Positions 16,567 to 24,922 of a DNA stretch of 52,143 nucleotides are shown piece after piece (position 1 is the stretch's first letter; the number at the start of each line of letters is the position of its first letter). A program made the translations under genes and the position numbers. The DNA lies in NCBI GenBank assembly GCA_031969915.1, contig DALYJJ010000030.1, forward strand, positions 1 through 52,143, given 5' to 3'. A model generated the notes under the pieces. It saw nothing but the letters and a program-made list of their open reading frames with translations, ran no database searches and had not been told where the DNA came from. Source of the stretch: DALYJJ01 sp031969915 (lineage in GTDB: Bacteria; Acidobacteriota; Terriglobia; Bryobacterales; Bryobacteraceae).

Positions 16567-16902
16567 ATGACTGAACCCAGCACCGACGTCATCCAGGGCA
16601 CGCTCGACATGCTGATTCTCAAGACCCTGAGCTTGGAGCCGATGCATGGTTTTGGCGTGGCACAACGGATAGAACAGGTGTCGCGGGGCGTGTTCAGAGT
16701 GAATCCTGGCTCGCTTCTGACCGCATTCCAGCGACTGGAGCGCCTCGGCCTGCTCGAATCGGAGTGGCGGCGGACACCCAACGCCAGGCGGGCGAAATAC
16801 TACTCGCTGACACGGACGGGCCGGAAACGGCTTGACGTCGAAACGGCGGATTGGACGAGGCGAGTTACCGCAATCACACGCCTGCTCCGGACGGAGGTTT
16901 GA
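16567..16902 (+). CDS. PadR-family transcriptional regulator
   Basis: A 111-residue winged-helix regulator. The family pattern is clear: QGTLDMLILKTLSLEPMHGFGVAQRI at the start, GSLLTAFQRLERLGLLESEW for the recognition helix and wing entry, and KYYSLTRTGRKRL for the wing. It matches the short PadR-like proteins paired with ADOP permeases in Acidobacteriota, which are thought to repress the permease gene and respond to a ligand or stress not yet known. The stop TGA shares one base with the permease ATG, so the two are strictly co-expressed. A candidate operator lies just upstream. Confidence 0.95.
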   Translation: MTEPSTDVIQGTLDMLILKTLSLEPMHGFGVAQRIEQVSRGVFRVNPGSLLTAFQRLERLGLLESEWRRTPNARRAKYYSLTRTGRKRLDVETADWTRRVTAITRLLRTEV

Positions 16903-19583
16903 TGGCCATGCGACTGTGGATGCAATTGAAACACGGGATTCGAAGCCTCCTGAGCCGGGATGCGACGACAGCCCAACTCAATGAGGAGGCTGAGCATTAT
17001 CTCTACGAGCTCACCTCCGCCTTGGAAGAAAAGGGCATGTCGCCGGACGAAGCCAAGCGCGCTGCCCGAATGCAAATGGGCAGCTTGATCGCGATCCGGG
17101 AACAAGTGCAAGAGTCTCATTGGGAAAACGCCGTATCTGGTTTCGCGAGCGACTGCCGGCAGGCGCTACGCCGCTTGTTTCGAAGCCCTGGTTTCACCGC
17201 CGCCGCTGTAACAATGCTCGCGCTGGGAATTGGAGGAGCATCGGCGCTGTTTACCGCGATTGATAGCATGTTGCTGCGCCCCTTACCCTATCCTGAGCCA
17301 GACAGAGTGATCGCGCTCACGCACACGGCTCCAGGAATCAACCTCGAGACGCTTCGCATGTCGCTGTCCTTTTATTTCACGTACCGAGAGGAAGGACGCG
17401 TCTTCGAGAACTTGGCCCTGTGGAACGGCAACCGGGCCACCGTCACCGGTGTGGCCGACGCGGAAGAAGTACCAACGCTTTTTGTCACGCATGATTTCCT
17501 TCAAACACTGCGCGTCCGACCAGCGATTGGGCGTGACTTCGCGGCCTTGGACGGCGACGCGGACGCGCAACGCACTGTCCTACTCTCCGACGGGTACTGG
17601 AAGCAGAAATTTGGGGCTTCCCACTCCGTGTTGGGCCGGCGGTTGATGGTGAATGGTAACTCTCACGAAGTGATCGGGGTTCTGCCGCCGGGTTTCGAGT
17701 TTCTCGATGAGAAGATCTCGCTGGTAATCCCGATGCGCCCGAGACGGAATGGCGTAAGATTGATTGGCTTTGGCGATGCCGGAATCGCCCGCCTCAAGCC
17801 AGGTGTAACTCTGTCACAGGCCAATTCTGACATGGCCCGTTGCATCCAGCTAGCGCCATCAAAGTTTCCGCTGAATCGGGGATTTGCCGCCAGCGCCTTC
17901 ACAGCAGCTCGAATCGCTCCCAAGGCGCGGCATCTCAAGGATGAACTGCTTGGGGACGTGGGAAAGACGCTGTTCGTGCTCATGGGCGCCGCCCTTGTAC
18001 TCATGTTGATCGCCTGTGCCAACGTAGCGAATCTGCTGCTTGTGCGCGCCGATGGACGGCAGCGCGAACTGGCCGTCCGTGCGGCACTCGGCGCCGGCTG
18101 GGGTCGTCTGGCTAGGGAACTGCTGTTGGAGTCATCGCTGCTCGGTCTGATAGGCGGGGGGCTCGGAGTAGCACTCTGCGCCGTGACACTTCCGCTGTTG
18201 AAGTCGTCCGGGCTCGTCAACCTTCCTCGCATGTCGGAGATCTCGATGAGCGCGGGGACGCTCGGGTTGATCCTGGCCGCTTCATGCGCTGCGAGCGTCG
18301 TTATGGGATTGATCCCCGTCTGGAGATACGCAAGACCGCGGGCGGAACAGGCGACGGGACGATGGACTACCGAACCCAGGGAGCGCCGGCTCGCGCACGA
18401 TGGGCTGGTGGTTACTCAGATTGCGCTGGCGATGGTGTTGTTAATCGGAGCCGGCCTCATGCTTCGAACCGTCGAAGCCCTGCGGAACGTAGACCCAGGC
18501 TTCTCACACGCGGAAACCGTGCAGGCGGTTCGAATTTCAGTACCGGCGGCGCATGTGGCGGAGCAACTTCGGGTAATGCAGCTGTATGAGGCCGTGCGTG
18601 GCAAGTTCGAAACGATCGAAGGCGTCGACTCCGTTTCCATCACAACTGCGGTTCCGATGGAGGGTGGAGCCAGCAACCCCATCTTCGTCGAAGGGCACGA
18701 CTACAGCCCAGGCAAAGTTCCGCCTGTGCGACGCTGGCGGAATGTATCGCCGGGCTTCCCAGGCTCAATCGGCAGCCGCCTCATTGCGGGACGGGATTTT
18801 CGGTGGGAAGAATTGCGAAATGGCCTGCCCTGCGTCCTGGTGTCGGAGAATCTCGCGCGAGAGGTCTGGGGTAGCCCGCATGAAGCGGTGGGCAAACGAG
18901 TCCGCCAATCGCTAACCCATGAGTGGAGCGAGGTGATCGGCGTCATTGCGGACTTGCGCGACGATGGGCTTCGGAATGAGGCTCCTAAGGGTGTTTACTG
19001 GCCCTTGGTGATGAGAAGTGGAGATCGGGTCGAACTGCCTCGGAACGTTGATTTTCTCGTTCGTAGCCAACGCTCAGGATCGGAGGCTTTTGTACAAGAG
19101 CTCAGAGCTGCCCTGCGAGAGATAGACCCGAATGTTCCGCTCGCGAACATCAGGACGCTGGAGTCGATCTATCGAAAATCGCTCGCCATGGCGGTGTTTG
19201 CCATGGCGCTGCTAGCGATCGCGTCTACGGTGGCCTTGCTCCTTGCCCTGGTTGGGATCTACGGCGTGATCGCCTACTCGGTATCCAAACAAGTTCGCGA
19301 AATAGGGATTCGCCTCGCGCTTGGCTGCAGGCCACAGGATGTGGTCCGCGTCTTCTTACGTAAGGGCGTCGTTCTTTCTCTCATTGGCGCTTGCGTTGGC
19401 CTTGCTGGCGCGGCGGCTGCAACCCGACTGATCCAGTCCCTTCTGTACGAGGTCGGCGCTGCCGATCCGGCTACCTACGTGCTCGCGTTGAGCGGACTAG
19501 TGGGCGCAGCCGCGTTGGCAAGTTGGTTACCCGCTCGCCGGGCCGCCATGGTGAACCCCATAGAAAGCCTCCGTGGCGATTAG
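16902..19583 (+). CDS. ADOP-type permease (acidobacterial duplicated orphan permease, MacB/FtsX fold)
   Basis: An 893-residue membrane protein. Residues 1-75 are the cytosolic ADOP N-terminal domain (LNEEAEHYLYELTSALEEKG and SPDEAKRAARMQMG). Then comes a first FtsX-type unit: a membrane helix near residues 95-115 (FTAAAVTMLALGIGGASALF), a MacB-like periplasmic domain (LRPLPYPEPDRVIAL, VLGRRLMVNGNSHEVIGVLP) and three helices near 360-450. A second periplasmic domain and three more helices end the protein (VGIYGVIAYSVSKQVREIGIRLALG, AARRAAMVNPIESLR). No ABC ATPase gene is adjacent, hence 'orphan'. The start at ATG 16902 follows GGAGG. Base composition is visibly less GC-rich than in surrounding genes, consistent with later acquisition. 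Confidence 0.94.
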   Translation: MAMRLWMQLKHGIRSLLSRDATTAQLNEEAEHYLYELTSALEEKGMSPDEAKRAARMQMGSLIAIREQVQESHWENAVSGFASDCRQALRRLFRSPGFTAAAVTMLALGIGGASALFTAIDSMLLRPLPYPEPDRVIALTHTAPGINLETLRMSLSFYFTYREEGRVFENLALWNGNRATVTGVADAEEVPTLFVTHDFLQTLRVRPAIGRDFAALDGDADAQRTVLLSDGYWKQKFGASHSVLGRRLMVNGNSHEVIGVLPPGFEFLDEKISLVIPMRPRRNGVRLIGFGDAGIARLKPGVTLSQANSDMARCIQLAPSKFPLNRGFAASAFTAARIAPKARHLKDELLGDVGKTLFVLMGAALVLMLIACANVANLLLVRADGRQRELAVRAALGAGWGRLARELLLESSLLGLIGGGLGVALCAVTLPLLKSSGLVNLPRMSEISMSAGTLGLILAASCAASVVMGLIPVWRYARPRAEQATGRWTTEPRERRLAHDGLVVTQIALAMVLLIGAGLMLRTVEALRNVDPGFSHAETVQAVRISVPAAHVAEQLRVMQLYEAVRGKFETIEGVDSVSITTAVPMEGGASNPIFVEGHDYSPGKVPPVRRWRNVSPGFPGSIGSRLIAGRDFRWEELRNGLPCVLVSENLAREVWGSPHEAVGKRVRQSLTHEWSEVIGVIADLRDDGLRNEAPKGVYWPLVMRSGDRVELPRNVDFLVRSQRSGSEAFVQELRAALREIDPNVPLANIRTLESIYRKSLAMAVFAMALLAIASTVALLLALVGIYGVIAYSVSKQVREIGIRLALGCRPQDVVRVFLRKGVVLSLIGACVGLAGAAAATRLIQSLLYEVGAADPATYVLALSGLVGAAALASWLPARRAAMVNPIESLRGD

Positions 19584-19695
19584 ACGATTGCTCGCTGCAT
19601 ATCCCGTTGGCCTCCTCCAGATTGGATCACGATCAACGGCGCAGGGTTGAGCTATATCCCTGATCGTCGGCATTCTGGACAATGAGGTCCCCCCC

Positions 19696-20064
19696 TTATC
19701 TCAGCGGCAGCCGCCGGACCCTCAGAGACCGGCCATCCGCCGACACGGCGGCCCCCTCGGTCAGGAGGGCATCGCAATTGATGCAGATCGAGCCGATCAG
19801 ATCAGCCTGCTCCGCGGCAACGAGGCCCTCGATACGGAGCAGAATGACAGAAGGGCGGCCTTGACCGGCGACAGCCAGATGCGTGTGGAAATCGTGGTCC
19901 AGCGTCACACAGGTCCGATTCTGGAGGCGAGCCGCGGCGAGAATGTCCGAATCGTCGGCCCGGTCCAGGCCAATCTCGATCACGTGGATCGCGTCAAAAC
20001 CGCGCTCTCGCAAGATTGCTGCTGCACCAGGCGCTAGTCCCTGGTCCAGCAGGAGTGCGATCAT
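19696..20064 (-). CDS. DUF5615 PIN-like toxin
   Basis: A 122-residue protein matching the DUF5615 PIN-like ribonuclease group. The N-terminus LLLDQGLAPGAAAILRERGFDA carries the first acidic residue (D7), DDSDILAAARLQNRTCVTLDHDF supplies the others (about D36, D39, D55 and D57), and the end of the core is VILLRIEG. This is the toxin partner of a DUF433 protein. Its ATG overlaps the DUF433 stop as ATGA, the usual antitoxin-first order. The 112 bp between it and the permease stop contain nothing I can identify. Confidence 0.88.
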   Translation of the reverse strand: MIALLLDQGLAPGAAAILRERGFDAIHVIEIGLDRADDSDILAAARLQNRTCVTLDHDFHTHLAVAGQGRPSVILLRIEGLVAAEQADLIGSICINCDALLTEGAAVSADGRSLRVRRLPLR

Positions 20065-20303
20065 GCAACGCGATCGATTCCAAGACTCTCGTCGTCGACG
20101 GTGGCTGCCGCGTAGCGCAGCGCCTGCTTGAGGTCTTCGGGTTCAAGGAAGGGGTATTCGGATAGCAGCGCAGTGCGATCGGGATGGGATGCCAGCAACT
20201 CCAGTACGCGCCGAACTGTGATCCGCATGCCGCGGATGCAAGGCTTCCCGCCACACTTTCCGGGCTCGACGGTAATGCGGTCGAACGACGCAACGGTTGC
20301 CAT
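20061..20303 (-). CDS. DUF433 antitoxin
   Basis: An 80-residue DUF433 protein, a small helix-turn-helix antitoxin. The family block ITVEPGKCGGKPCIRGMRITVRRVLELL (residues 10-37) is almost intact, followed by the LLSEYPFLEPEDLKQALRYA helix pair. It overlaps the DUF5615 gene by four bases. Its start has no ribosome-binding site, but TAGACT lies seven bases upstream, so it is probably translated from a leaderless message and may repress its own promoter. Confidence 0.9.
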   Translation of the reverse strand: MATVASFDRITVEPGKCGGKPCIRGMRITVRRVLELLASHPDRTALLSEYPFLEPEDLKQALRYAAATVDDESLGIDRVA

Positions 20304-20310
20304 ATGCTTC

Positions 20311-20316
20311 AGTCTA
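20311..20316 (-). promoter_or_regulatory. -10-like TAGACT for the DUF433/DUF5615 operon
   Basis: TAGACT on the minus strand, ending seven bases before ATG 20303. Leaderless arrangement. Confidence 0.5.
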
Positions 20317-20540
20317 AACTACGCGGAACTCTTCTGACACCATCAAGTCGCGATCAACGGCACAGGCATGCGGAGACCGGTACTCGCGGCGCGCCCTTAC
20401 CAACCAGTTGCGCAAACGAGCGATTTTACAATCCTCAGTGGCTCGCTGGCGACTTGATCGAATCGAGTCAAGCTCACCAACGGGCGGGTCGTCGGCGATT
20501 CGGAAGTTATCCCCTTCACCCGCGACTCTGGACGTGTGCT

Positions 20541-20756
20541 TTCTTTGGCGATGAACTGTGGGCCATCGTCGGAGATGATCCGGGGCCGTGCATCCGGGTG
20601 CAGTTCCTTGGCCCGTTCCAGGATGATCTCGATGTCCGCCTCCGTCATCGACTCCCGCAGATCCCAGTTGACGATGTATCGGCCACACCCATCCAGAATG
20701 CTGCACAGGAATTTTTTGAAGATCGCCTTGCATCCGGCCTTCTTCAACGCGGACAT
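20541..20756 (-). pseudogene. Transposase remnant (integrase-core/rve fragment of an IS element)
   Basis: The minus strand keeps a stretch of about 60 residues of an integrase catalytic core: FLCSILDGCGRYIVNWDLRE with the first catalytic Asp, SMTEADIEIILERAKELHPD, and RIISDDGPQFIAKE with the second Asp. After FIAKE (20541) the sequence loses all resemblance, and upstream the start of the transposase is scrambled. No terminal repeats are visible. The rest of 20317-20872 holds no convincing gene, only short unrelated frames. It marks an old insertion next to the toxin-antitoxin pair. Confidence 0.75.
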
Positions 20757-20872
20757 CTGCAGGGCCGGGTTCTGATCCTGGGCGGGGACTCGCGCGTATT
20801 CTGCGACGACGCGACGACGAGCCAGGGCGGACGGCGCAGGCCGGCACGCCCGGATGCGATCATCGAATCAGC

Positions 20873-22597
20873 ATGCTGCGAATCCTGGCCGCCGCCGTCC
20901 TCTCCTGCGCCACCGTCGCCGCGCAACCCGAACCGGCGTTTCGCGCCACCACGCGGCTGGTGTCGCTCGACGTACTGGTTCGCGACAAAGACGGGAAGCC
21001 GGTAGGGGATCTCTCCGCCGGTGAGTTCACGGTGTTCGACGATGGCAAGCCCCAGGTGGTCCGTGTGTTCCGGCGCCTGGGTGGGGCCACGGCGCCGGAG
21101 CGATCGGAGACGGGCGCCGCCTCCCGGCTCGGATTGCCGCCGGAGCTGCCTCCCTCGGTCTTTTCGAACGCCTCCTCGGCCGGCTCGACTCCACCCGCGG
21201 TGTCCGTGATTCTGTTCGACGGACTCAATACGCCGATCGAGGACCAGCGCTATGCCAAACTCCAGATCCTCCGGCTGCTGGCCCGTCTTAAGCCCACCGA
21301 CCGCGTCGGCCTCTATGTCCTGGGCAGCCGCCTGCACGTGCTGCACGACTATTCGAGCAGCGCGGCATCGCTGCTGGAAGCGTTCAACCTGGGCGGGGGA
21401 AGCCTCCTGGCTCAGCCGGAGACCGAATCGAGCTTCGCGCAGCTACTCAACAACAACAGCAAGCTGACGCAGGTGCTCAACATGGCCGGCGACCGCGAGA
21501 GCGCCGAAATGCAGATCTCCTCCGATCAGTCGATCGCACTCACGCGCCTGACGGCCCGCATCCAGAAAACCTTCGGAGCGGTGGAAGCCATCGCCCAGCA
21601 CCTGGCGCCCGTACCGGGCCGCAAGAGCCTGCTGTGGGTCTCGGCTGCGTTTCCGATGGTGGTTGGGACAGATATCCGCACCGGCACGGGCTCGCCGCAA
21701 ACCTTCGGCCTGGCGGCCGAGCGCGCCACGCGGGCCATCGCCAACGCCGGAGTCTCGGTCTACCCGATCGACGCTCGCGGCGTGATGGTCGATCCGCTCT
21801 ACAAGGCGAAGTCTCCGTACCGCGATTACGCCATGGCCCAGGTGATCGGCAATTCGCGCAGCCGCGGCGGCCGGCGGGGCGGACGCGCCACGTTCACCAA
21901 CCCCGACCCGATGGTGTTCGGAGACCGCGACGAGACGGAATCGCACCACGACATCATGCTGGAGATCGCCCGGCGCACGGGCGGCCGGGCGTTCTTCAAC
22001 TCCAACGATACGGGCAAGCTGGTGCGGGAGGCCCTGGACGAAGGCGCGGAAAGCTACACACTCGCCTACTCGCCCGCGGAGTACGAAGACAACGGCCGGT
22101 TCCGCAAGGTGCAGGTGAAAGTGAGCCGTCCCGGCCTGGTGGTCCGCCACCGCGAAGGCTACTTCGCCGATGAGCCTGCGACGAGCGGCAAAGAGCGGCA
22201 GCGGGAAGCGCTCCTGGAGGCCATGACCGCTCCGCTCGAACTCGCCGCCGTGCCCTTTGCCGTTCAACTCACACCGCAGCCAGGAACTCTTCGGATCGCC
22301 CTTAAGGTGGACCCCGCGGCGGTCAGTCTTCGCGAATCGAAGGGCGCCTGGCTCGGCCACGTCGATGTCGTGTGCGTGTACTTCGACGCCAAGGGACAGA
22401 GCATGGGCGGCAGCGAGGAGGAGGTCCCGCTGAAACTCACGGCGGCCAATCGGGACGAAGCCCTTCGCAACGGTTTCGTGTACCAAGCCACGATCCCCGC
22501 GAACGCCGCGGCTCACAAGCTGGTGATCGCCGTCCGGGATGCGCCTTCGGGCCGCATAGGAACCGTTCAGGTGGAGACTGCGCGGATCGCGCGATAG
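20873..22597 (+). CDS. Secreted VWFA-related protein (acidobacterial domain type)
   Basis: A 574-residue exported protein of the VWFA-related acidobacterial-domain family. The signal peptide is at 1-18 (LRILAAAVLSCATVAAQ). Residues 23-70 carry the family's opening domain (TRLVSLDVLVRDKDGKPV, LSAGEFTVFDDGKPQVV). The VWA-like domain (about 95-400) begins VILFDGLNT in place of the DxSxS metal site, and includes GRKSLLWVSAAFPM and AGVSVYPIDARGV. ESYTLAYSP and LVVRHREGYFA near 400-430 are also family landmarks. About 150 beta-rich residues follow. Members occur in many copies in these genomes and their function is unknown; extracellular adhesion or complex assembly is a guess. Confidence 0.92.
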   Translation: MLRILAAAVLSCATVAAQPEPAFRATTRLVSLDVLVRDKDGKPVGDLSAGEFTVFDDGKPQVVRVFRRLGGATAPERSETGAASRLGLPPELPPSVFSNASSAGSTPPAVSVILFDGLNTPIEDQRYAKLQILRLLARLKPTDRVGLYVLGSRLHVLHDYSSSAASLLEAFNLGGGSLLAQPETESSFAQLLNNNSKLTQVLNMAGDRESAEMQISSDQSIALTRLTARIQKTFGAVEAIAQHLAPVPGRKSLLWVSAAFPMVVGTDIRTGTGSPQTFGLAAERATRAIANAGVSVYPIDARGVMVDPLYKAKSPYRDYAMAQVIGNSRSRGGRRGGRATFTNPDPMVFGDRDETESHHDIMLEIARRTGGRAFFNSNDTGKLVREALDEGAESYTLAYSPAEYEDNGRFRKVQVKVSRPGLVVRHREGYFADEPATSGKERQREALLEAMTAPLELAAVPFAVQLTPQPGTLRIALKVDPAAVSLRESKGAWLGHVDVVCVYFDAKGQSMGGSEEEVPLKLTAANRDEALRNGFVYQATIPANAAAHKLVIAVRDAPSGRIGTVQVETARIAR

Positions 22598-22690
22598 CGC
22601 GCCGAGCGCAGGTGGGGGCGGAGTCCGGCCCACGATGCGTTGTTTCGTCCTGCGTTGTTTTCTCTTACAATGGGCGGCACGAGGCGCAAC

Positions 22691-23674
22691 ATGGAACTCA
22701 CTTCACGACGCGAATTCTTGGCGGGCGCGGCGATGGGGCCGCTGGCCGGAGCATTAGGGGCGCAGGGCGGGGCGGCGGGGATTCCGACGCGGCCGCTGGG
22801 AAAGACCGGCGTGCGAGTTTCGGCGCTCGGATTGGGCGGGCACCACCAGGCGCGGCCCAAGGAGGAAAGCGAGTCCTTCCGGATCGTGCACGCGGCGATT
22901 GACAACGGGATCACGTTCATGGACAACGCCTGGGATTACCACAACGGGCGGGCCGAAGAGGTGATGGGCAAGGCGCTTGCGATGGACGGGTATCGCAAGA
23001 AGGCCTTTGTGATGACCAAGGTTTGCGACCGCGATTACGACGGGGCGATGAAGCACCTGGAAGATAGCCTGCGGCGTCTGCGCACGGATGTTATCGACTT
23101 GTGGCAGTTCCACGAATGTAACTACTTCAACGACGCCGAATACTTACAGGAGAAAGGCGGACTCCGAGCCGCGCTGGAGGCGAAGAAGCAGGGTAAGATC
23201 CGCTTCATCGGATTTACCGGCCACAAACATCCCAAGATACACCGGAAGATGCTGGCGCTCGATTTTCCCTGGGACGCGTGCCAGATGCCGATTAACGTGA
23301 TGGACCATGGCTTCGAGAGTTTCCGGCATGAGGTCGTGACGGAGTGCAACCGGCGGGGGATCGGCACGATTGGAATGAAGGGCTGTGGCGGCGACGCCCG
23401 GATGCTGGCCGACGGCGTGGTGACGGTGGAGGAATGCTACCGCTATTTCCTCTCGCAGCCGATCAGCACGCAGGTGGTGGGTTTGGCTTCGATGGAGCAC
23501 CTCAACAAAGCGATCGAAATCGCGCGTGCCTACAAGCCCATGACGGCGGATGAGCTCAAGACCATGTCCGCGCGTTTGAAGGCGGTGGCGGGCGACGGCC
23601 GTTACGAAATGTTCAAGACCACACAGCGCTTCGACGCAGGCCATCACCGGAAGCAGCACGGGTTCGCGGAATGA
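22691..23674 (+). CDS. Tat-exported aldo/keto reductase
   Basis: A 327-residue NAD(P)H-dependent aldo/keto reductase with a twin-arginine signal (SRREFLAGAAMGPLAGALGA, residues 5-24). The barrel starts at RPLGKTGVRVSALGLGG. Catalytic tetrad residues are D78, Y83 (MDNAWDY), K110 (FVMTK) and H141 (LWQFHE). The C-terminal part contains ACQMPINVMDHGF and IGTIGMKGCGGDARM. I chose ATG 22691 because it begins the Tat motif and has AGG seven bases upstream; the frame is open 17 codons further up. Tat export of a folded, cofactor-loaded oxidoreductase is consistent. It overlaps the next gene as ATGA. Confidence 0.93.
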   Translation: MELTSRREFLAGAAMGPLAGALGAQGGAAGIPTRPLGKTGVRVSALGLGGHHQARPKEESESFRIVHAAIDNGITFMDNAWDYHNGRAEEVMGKALAMDGYRKKAFVMTKVCDRDYDGAMKHLEDSLRRLRTDVIDLWQFHECNYFNDAEYLQEKGGLRAALEAKKQGKIRFIGFTGHKHPKIHRKMLALDFPWDACQMPINVMDHGFESFRHEVVTECNRRGIGTIGMKGCGGDARMLADGVVTVEECYRYFLSQPISTQVVGLASMEHLNKAIEIARAYKPMTADELKTMSARLKAVAGDGRYEMFKTTQRFDAGHHRKQHGFAE

Positions 23675-24918
23675 CCATCGGACGGCGCGGGTTTCTGGCG
23701 GCGGCGGCCGGTGGAGCCGCGGCGGCGGCCGCGCCGCCGGCGGCCGCTGAGCGCTACCGGAAGCTGGACCAGGTGCTGGCCCAGCCGGTTCTGAAGAAGC
23801 AGCACTTCGACAAGCCGGTGATACTCGAATCGGTCGAGTTACTTCGCCTGGAGAACCGGTTTCTCTGCCGGGTCCGGTCGCGCGACGGCGCGGAGGGAAT
23901 CTCCGTCGCCCACGGGGACATGATCAAGCTGTATCCGATTTTCCTGCGGAACTTACAACCGTTCTTTCTTGGCAAAGACGCGCGGGAGTTGGACCTGATT
24001 CTGGAGAAAGTGTTCATCTACGGGTTCAACTTCAGATACAACGGAATTTCACTGGGCCTGCCACTAGCCACCATCGAGTTTGCGATTCTGGACATGCTCG
24101 GCCGCATCGCGGGCAAACCCGTGGGCCAGTTGATCGGCGAGATCCACAACCCGGAAGTCGGCGTGTACATGGCGACGGAATGGCGGGAGAAGCCGGTGGA
24201 GGAGTCGATCCGCCTGATCCAGGGCGCGGTGGCGGAACACGACGTGCGCGCATTGAAGATCAAGGTTGGCGGGCTGATGTTCATGACCACGGACATGTAC
24301 GCCCAGGGGCCCCCGGGCCGGACCGAGGCGATGATCCCGCTGGTCCGCAAGACCTTCGGGGACAAGATGGCGCTCTACGCCGACTCGAACAGTTTCTACT
24401 CGGTGAAGGAAGCCATCCGGGTCGGGAAATTGCTTGAGCAGTACAAGTATCGGTACTTCGAGGAACCGGTGATGTTCGATCACCTCGAGGAGATCAAGGC
24501 GGTGGCCGACGCGCTGGCCATCCCGGTGGCGAACGGCGAGCAGGACTACAGCTTCTATGGATTCCGATGGCTTCTCGCCAACGACGGGCTGGAAATCGTT
24601 CAGCCGGATAACTACTACTTCGGCGGCCTGATCCGGTCGATGAAGGTGGCCCGCATGGCCGCGGCGGTGGGCAAGCAGTGCATTCCCCACATGTCCGGCG
24701 GCGGGCTGGGATACCTTTACAACATCCAGTTCGTTTCCGCGGTGGCGAATGCGGGGGAGCATCACGAGTTCAAAGGGCTCTCGACGCACGTCAAGTTCGA
24801 GTGCAAGACCTCGCCATTGAAAGTGGCGAACGGCAAGATGAAAGTTCCCACCGGTCCGGGATTCGGCGTGGACTTCGATCCGGCGTGGGTGAAGAAGCAC
24901 GAAGCGGTGAAAGCGTAA
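23671..24918 (+). CDS. Tat-exported enolase-superfamily (mandelate racemase/muconate lactonizing type) enzyme
   Basis: A 415-residue enolase-superfamily protein, probably a sugar-acid dehydratase or racemase. The N-terminus GRRGFLAAAAGGAAAAAAPP is a Tat signal. The barrel residues are K196 and K198 (ALKIKVGG), metal ligands D238 (YADSN), E264 (YFEEPV) and E290 (ANGEQD), D313 (VQPDNYYFGG) and H340 (IPHMSGGGLG). This KxK plus His-Asp pairing is that of the mandelate racemase / glucarate dehydratase branch. Which acid it uses is unclear. It lies between an aldo/keto reductase and an alpha-L-fucosidase, which makes an L-fucose-derived acid one possibility. Confidence 0.9.
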   Translation: MTIGRRGFLAAAAGGAAAAAAPPAAAERYRKLDQVLAQPVLKKQHFDKPVILESVELLRLENRFLCRVRSRDGAEGISVAHGDMIKLYPIFLRNLQPFFLGKDARELDLILEKVFIYGFNFRYNGISLGLPLATIEFAILDMLGRIAGKPVGQLIGEIHNPEVGVYMATEWREKPVEESIRLIQGAVAEHDVRALKIKVGGLMFMTTDMYAQGPPGRTEAMIPLVRKTFGDKMALYADSNSFYSVKEAIRVGKLLEQYKYRYFEEPVMFDHLEEIKAVADALAIPVANGEQDYSFYGFRWLLANDGLEIVQPDNYYFGGLIRSMKVARMAAAVGKQCIPHMSGGGLGYLYNIQFVSAVANAGEHHEFKGLSTHVKFECKTSPLKVANGKMKVPTGPGFGVDFDPAWVKKHEAVKA

Positions 24919-24922
24919 GGCG

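Noticed and set aside
20314..20847. 177-codon minus-strand frame beside the transposase remnant
   Set aside because: It is in a different frame from the recognisable integrase-core fragment and shows no similarity of its own.
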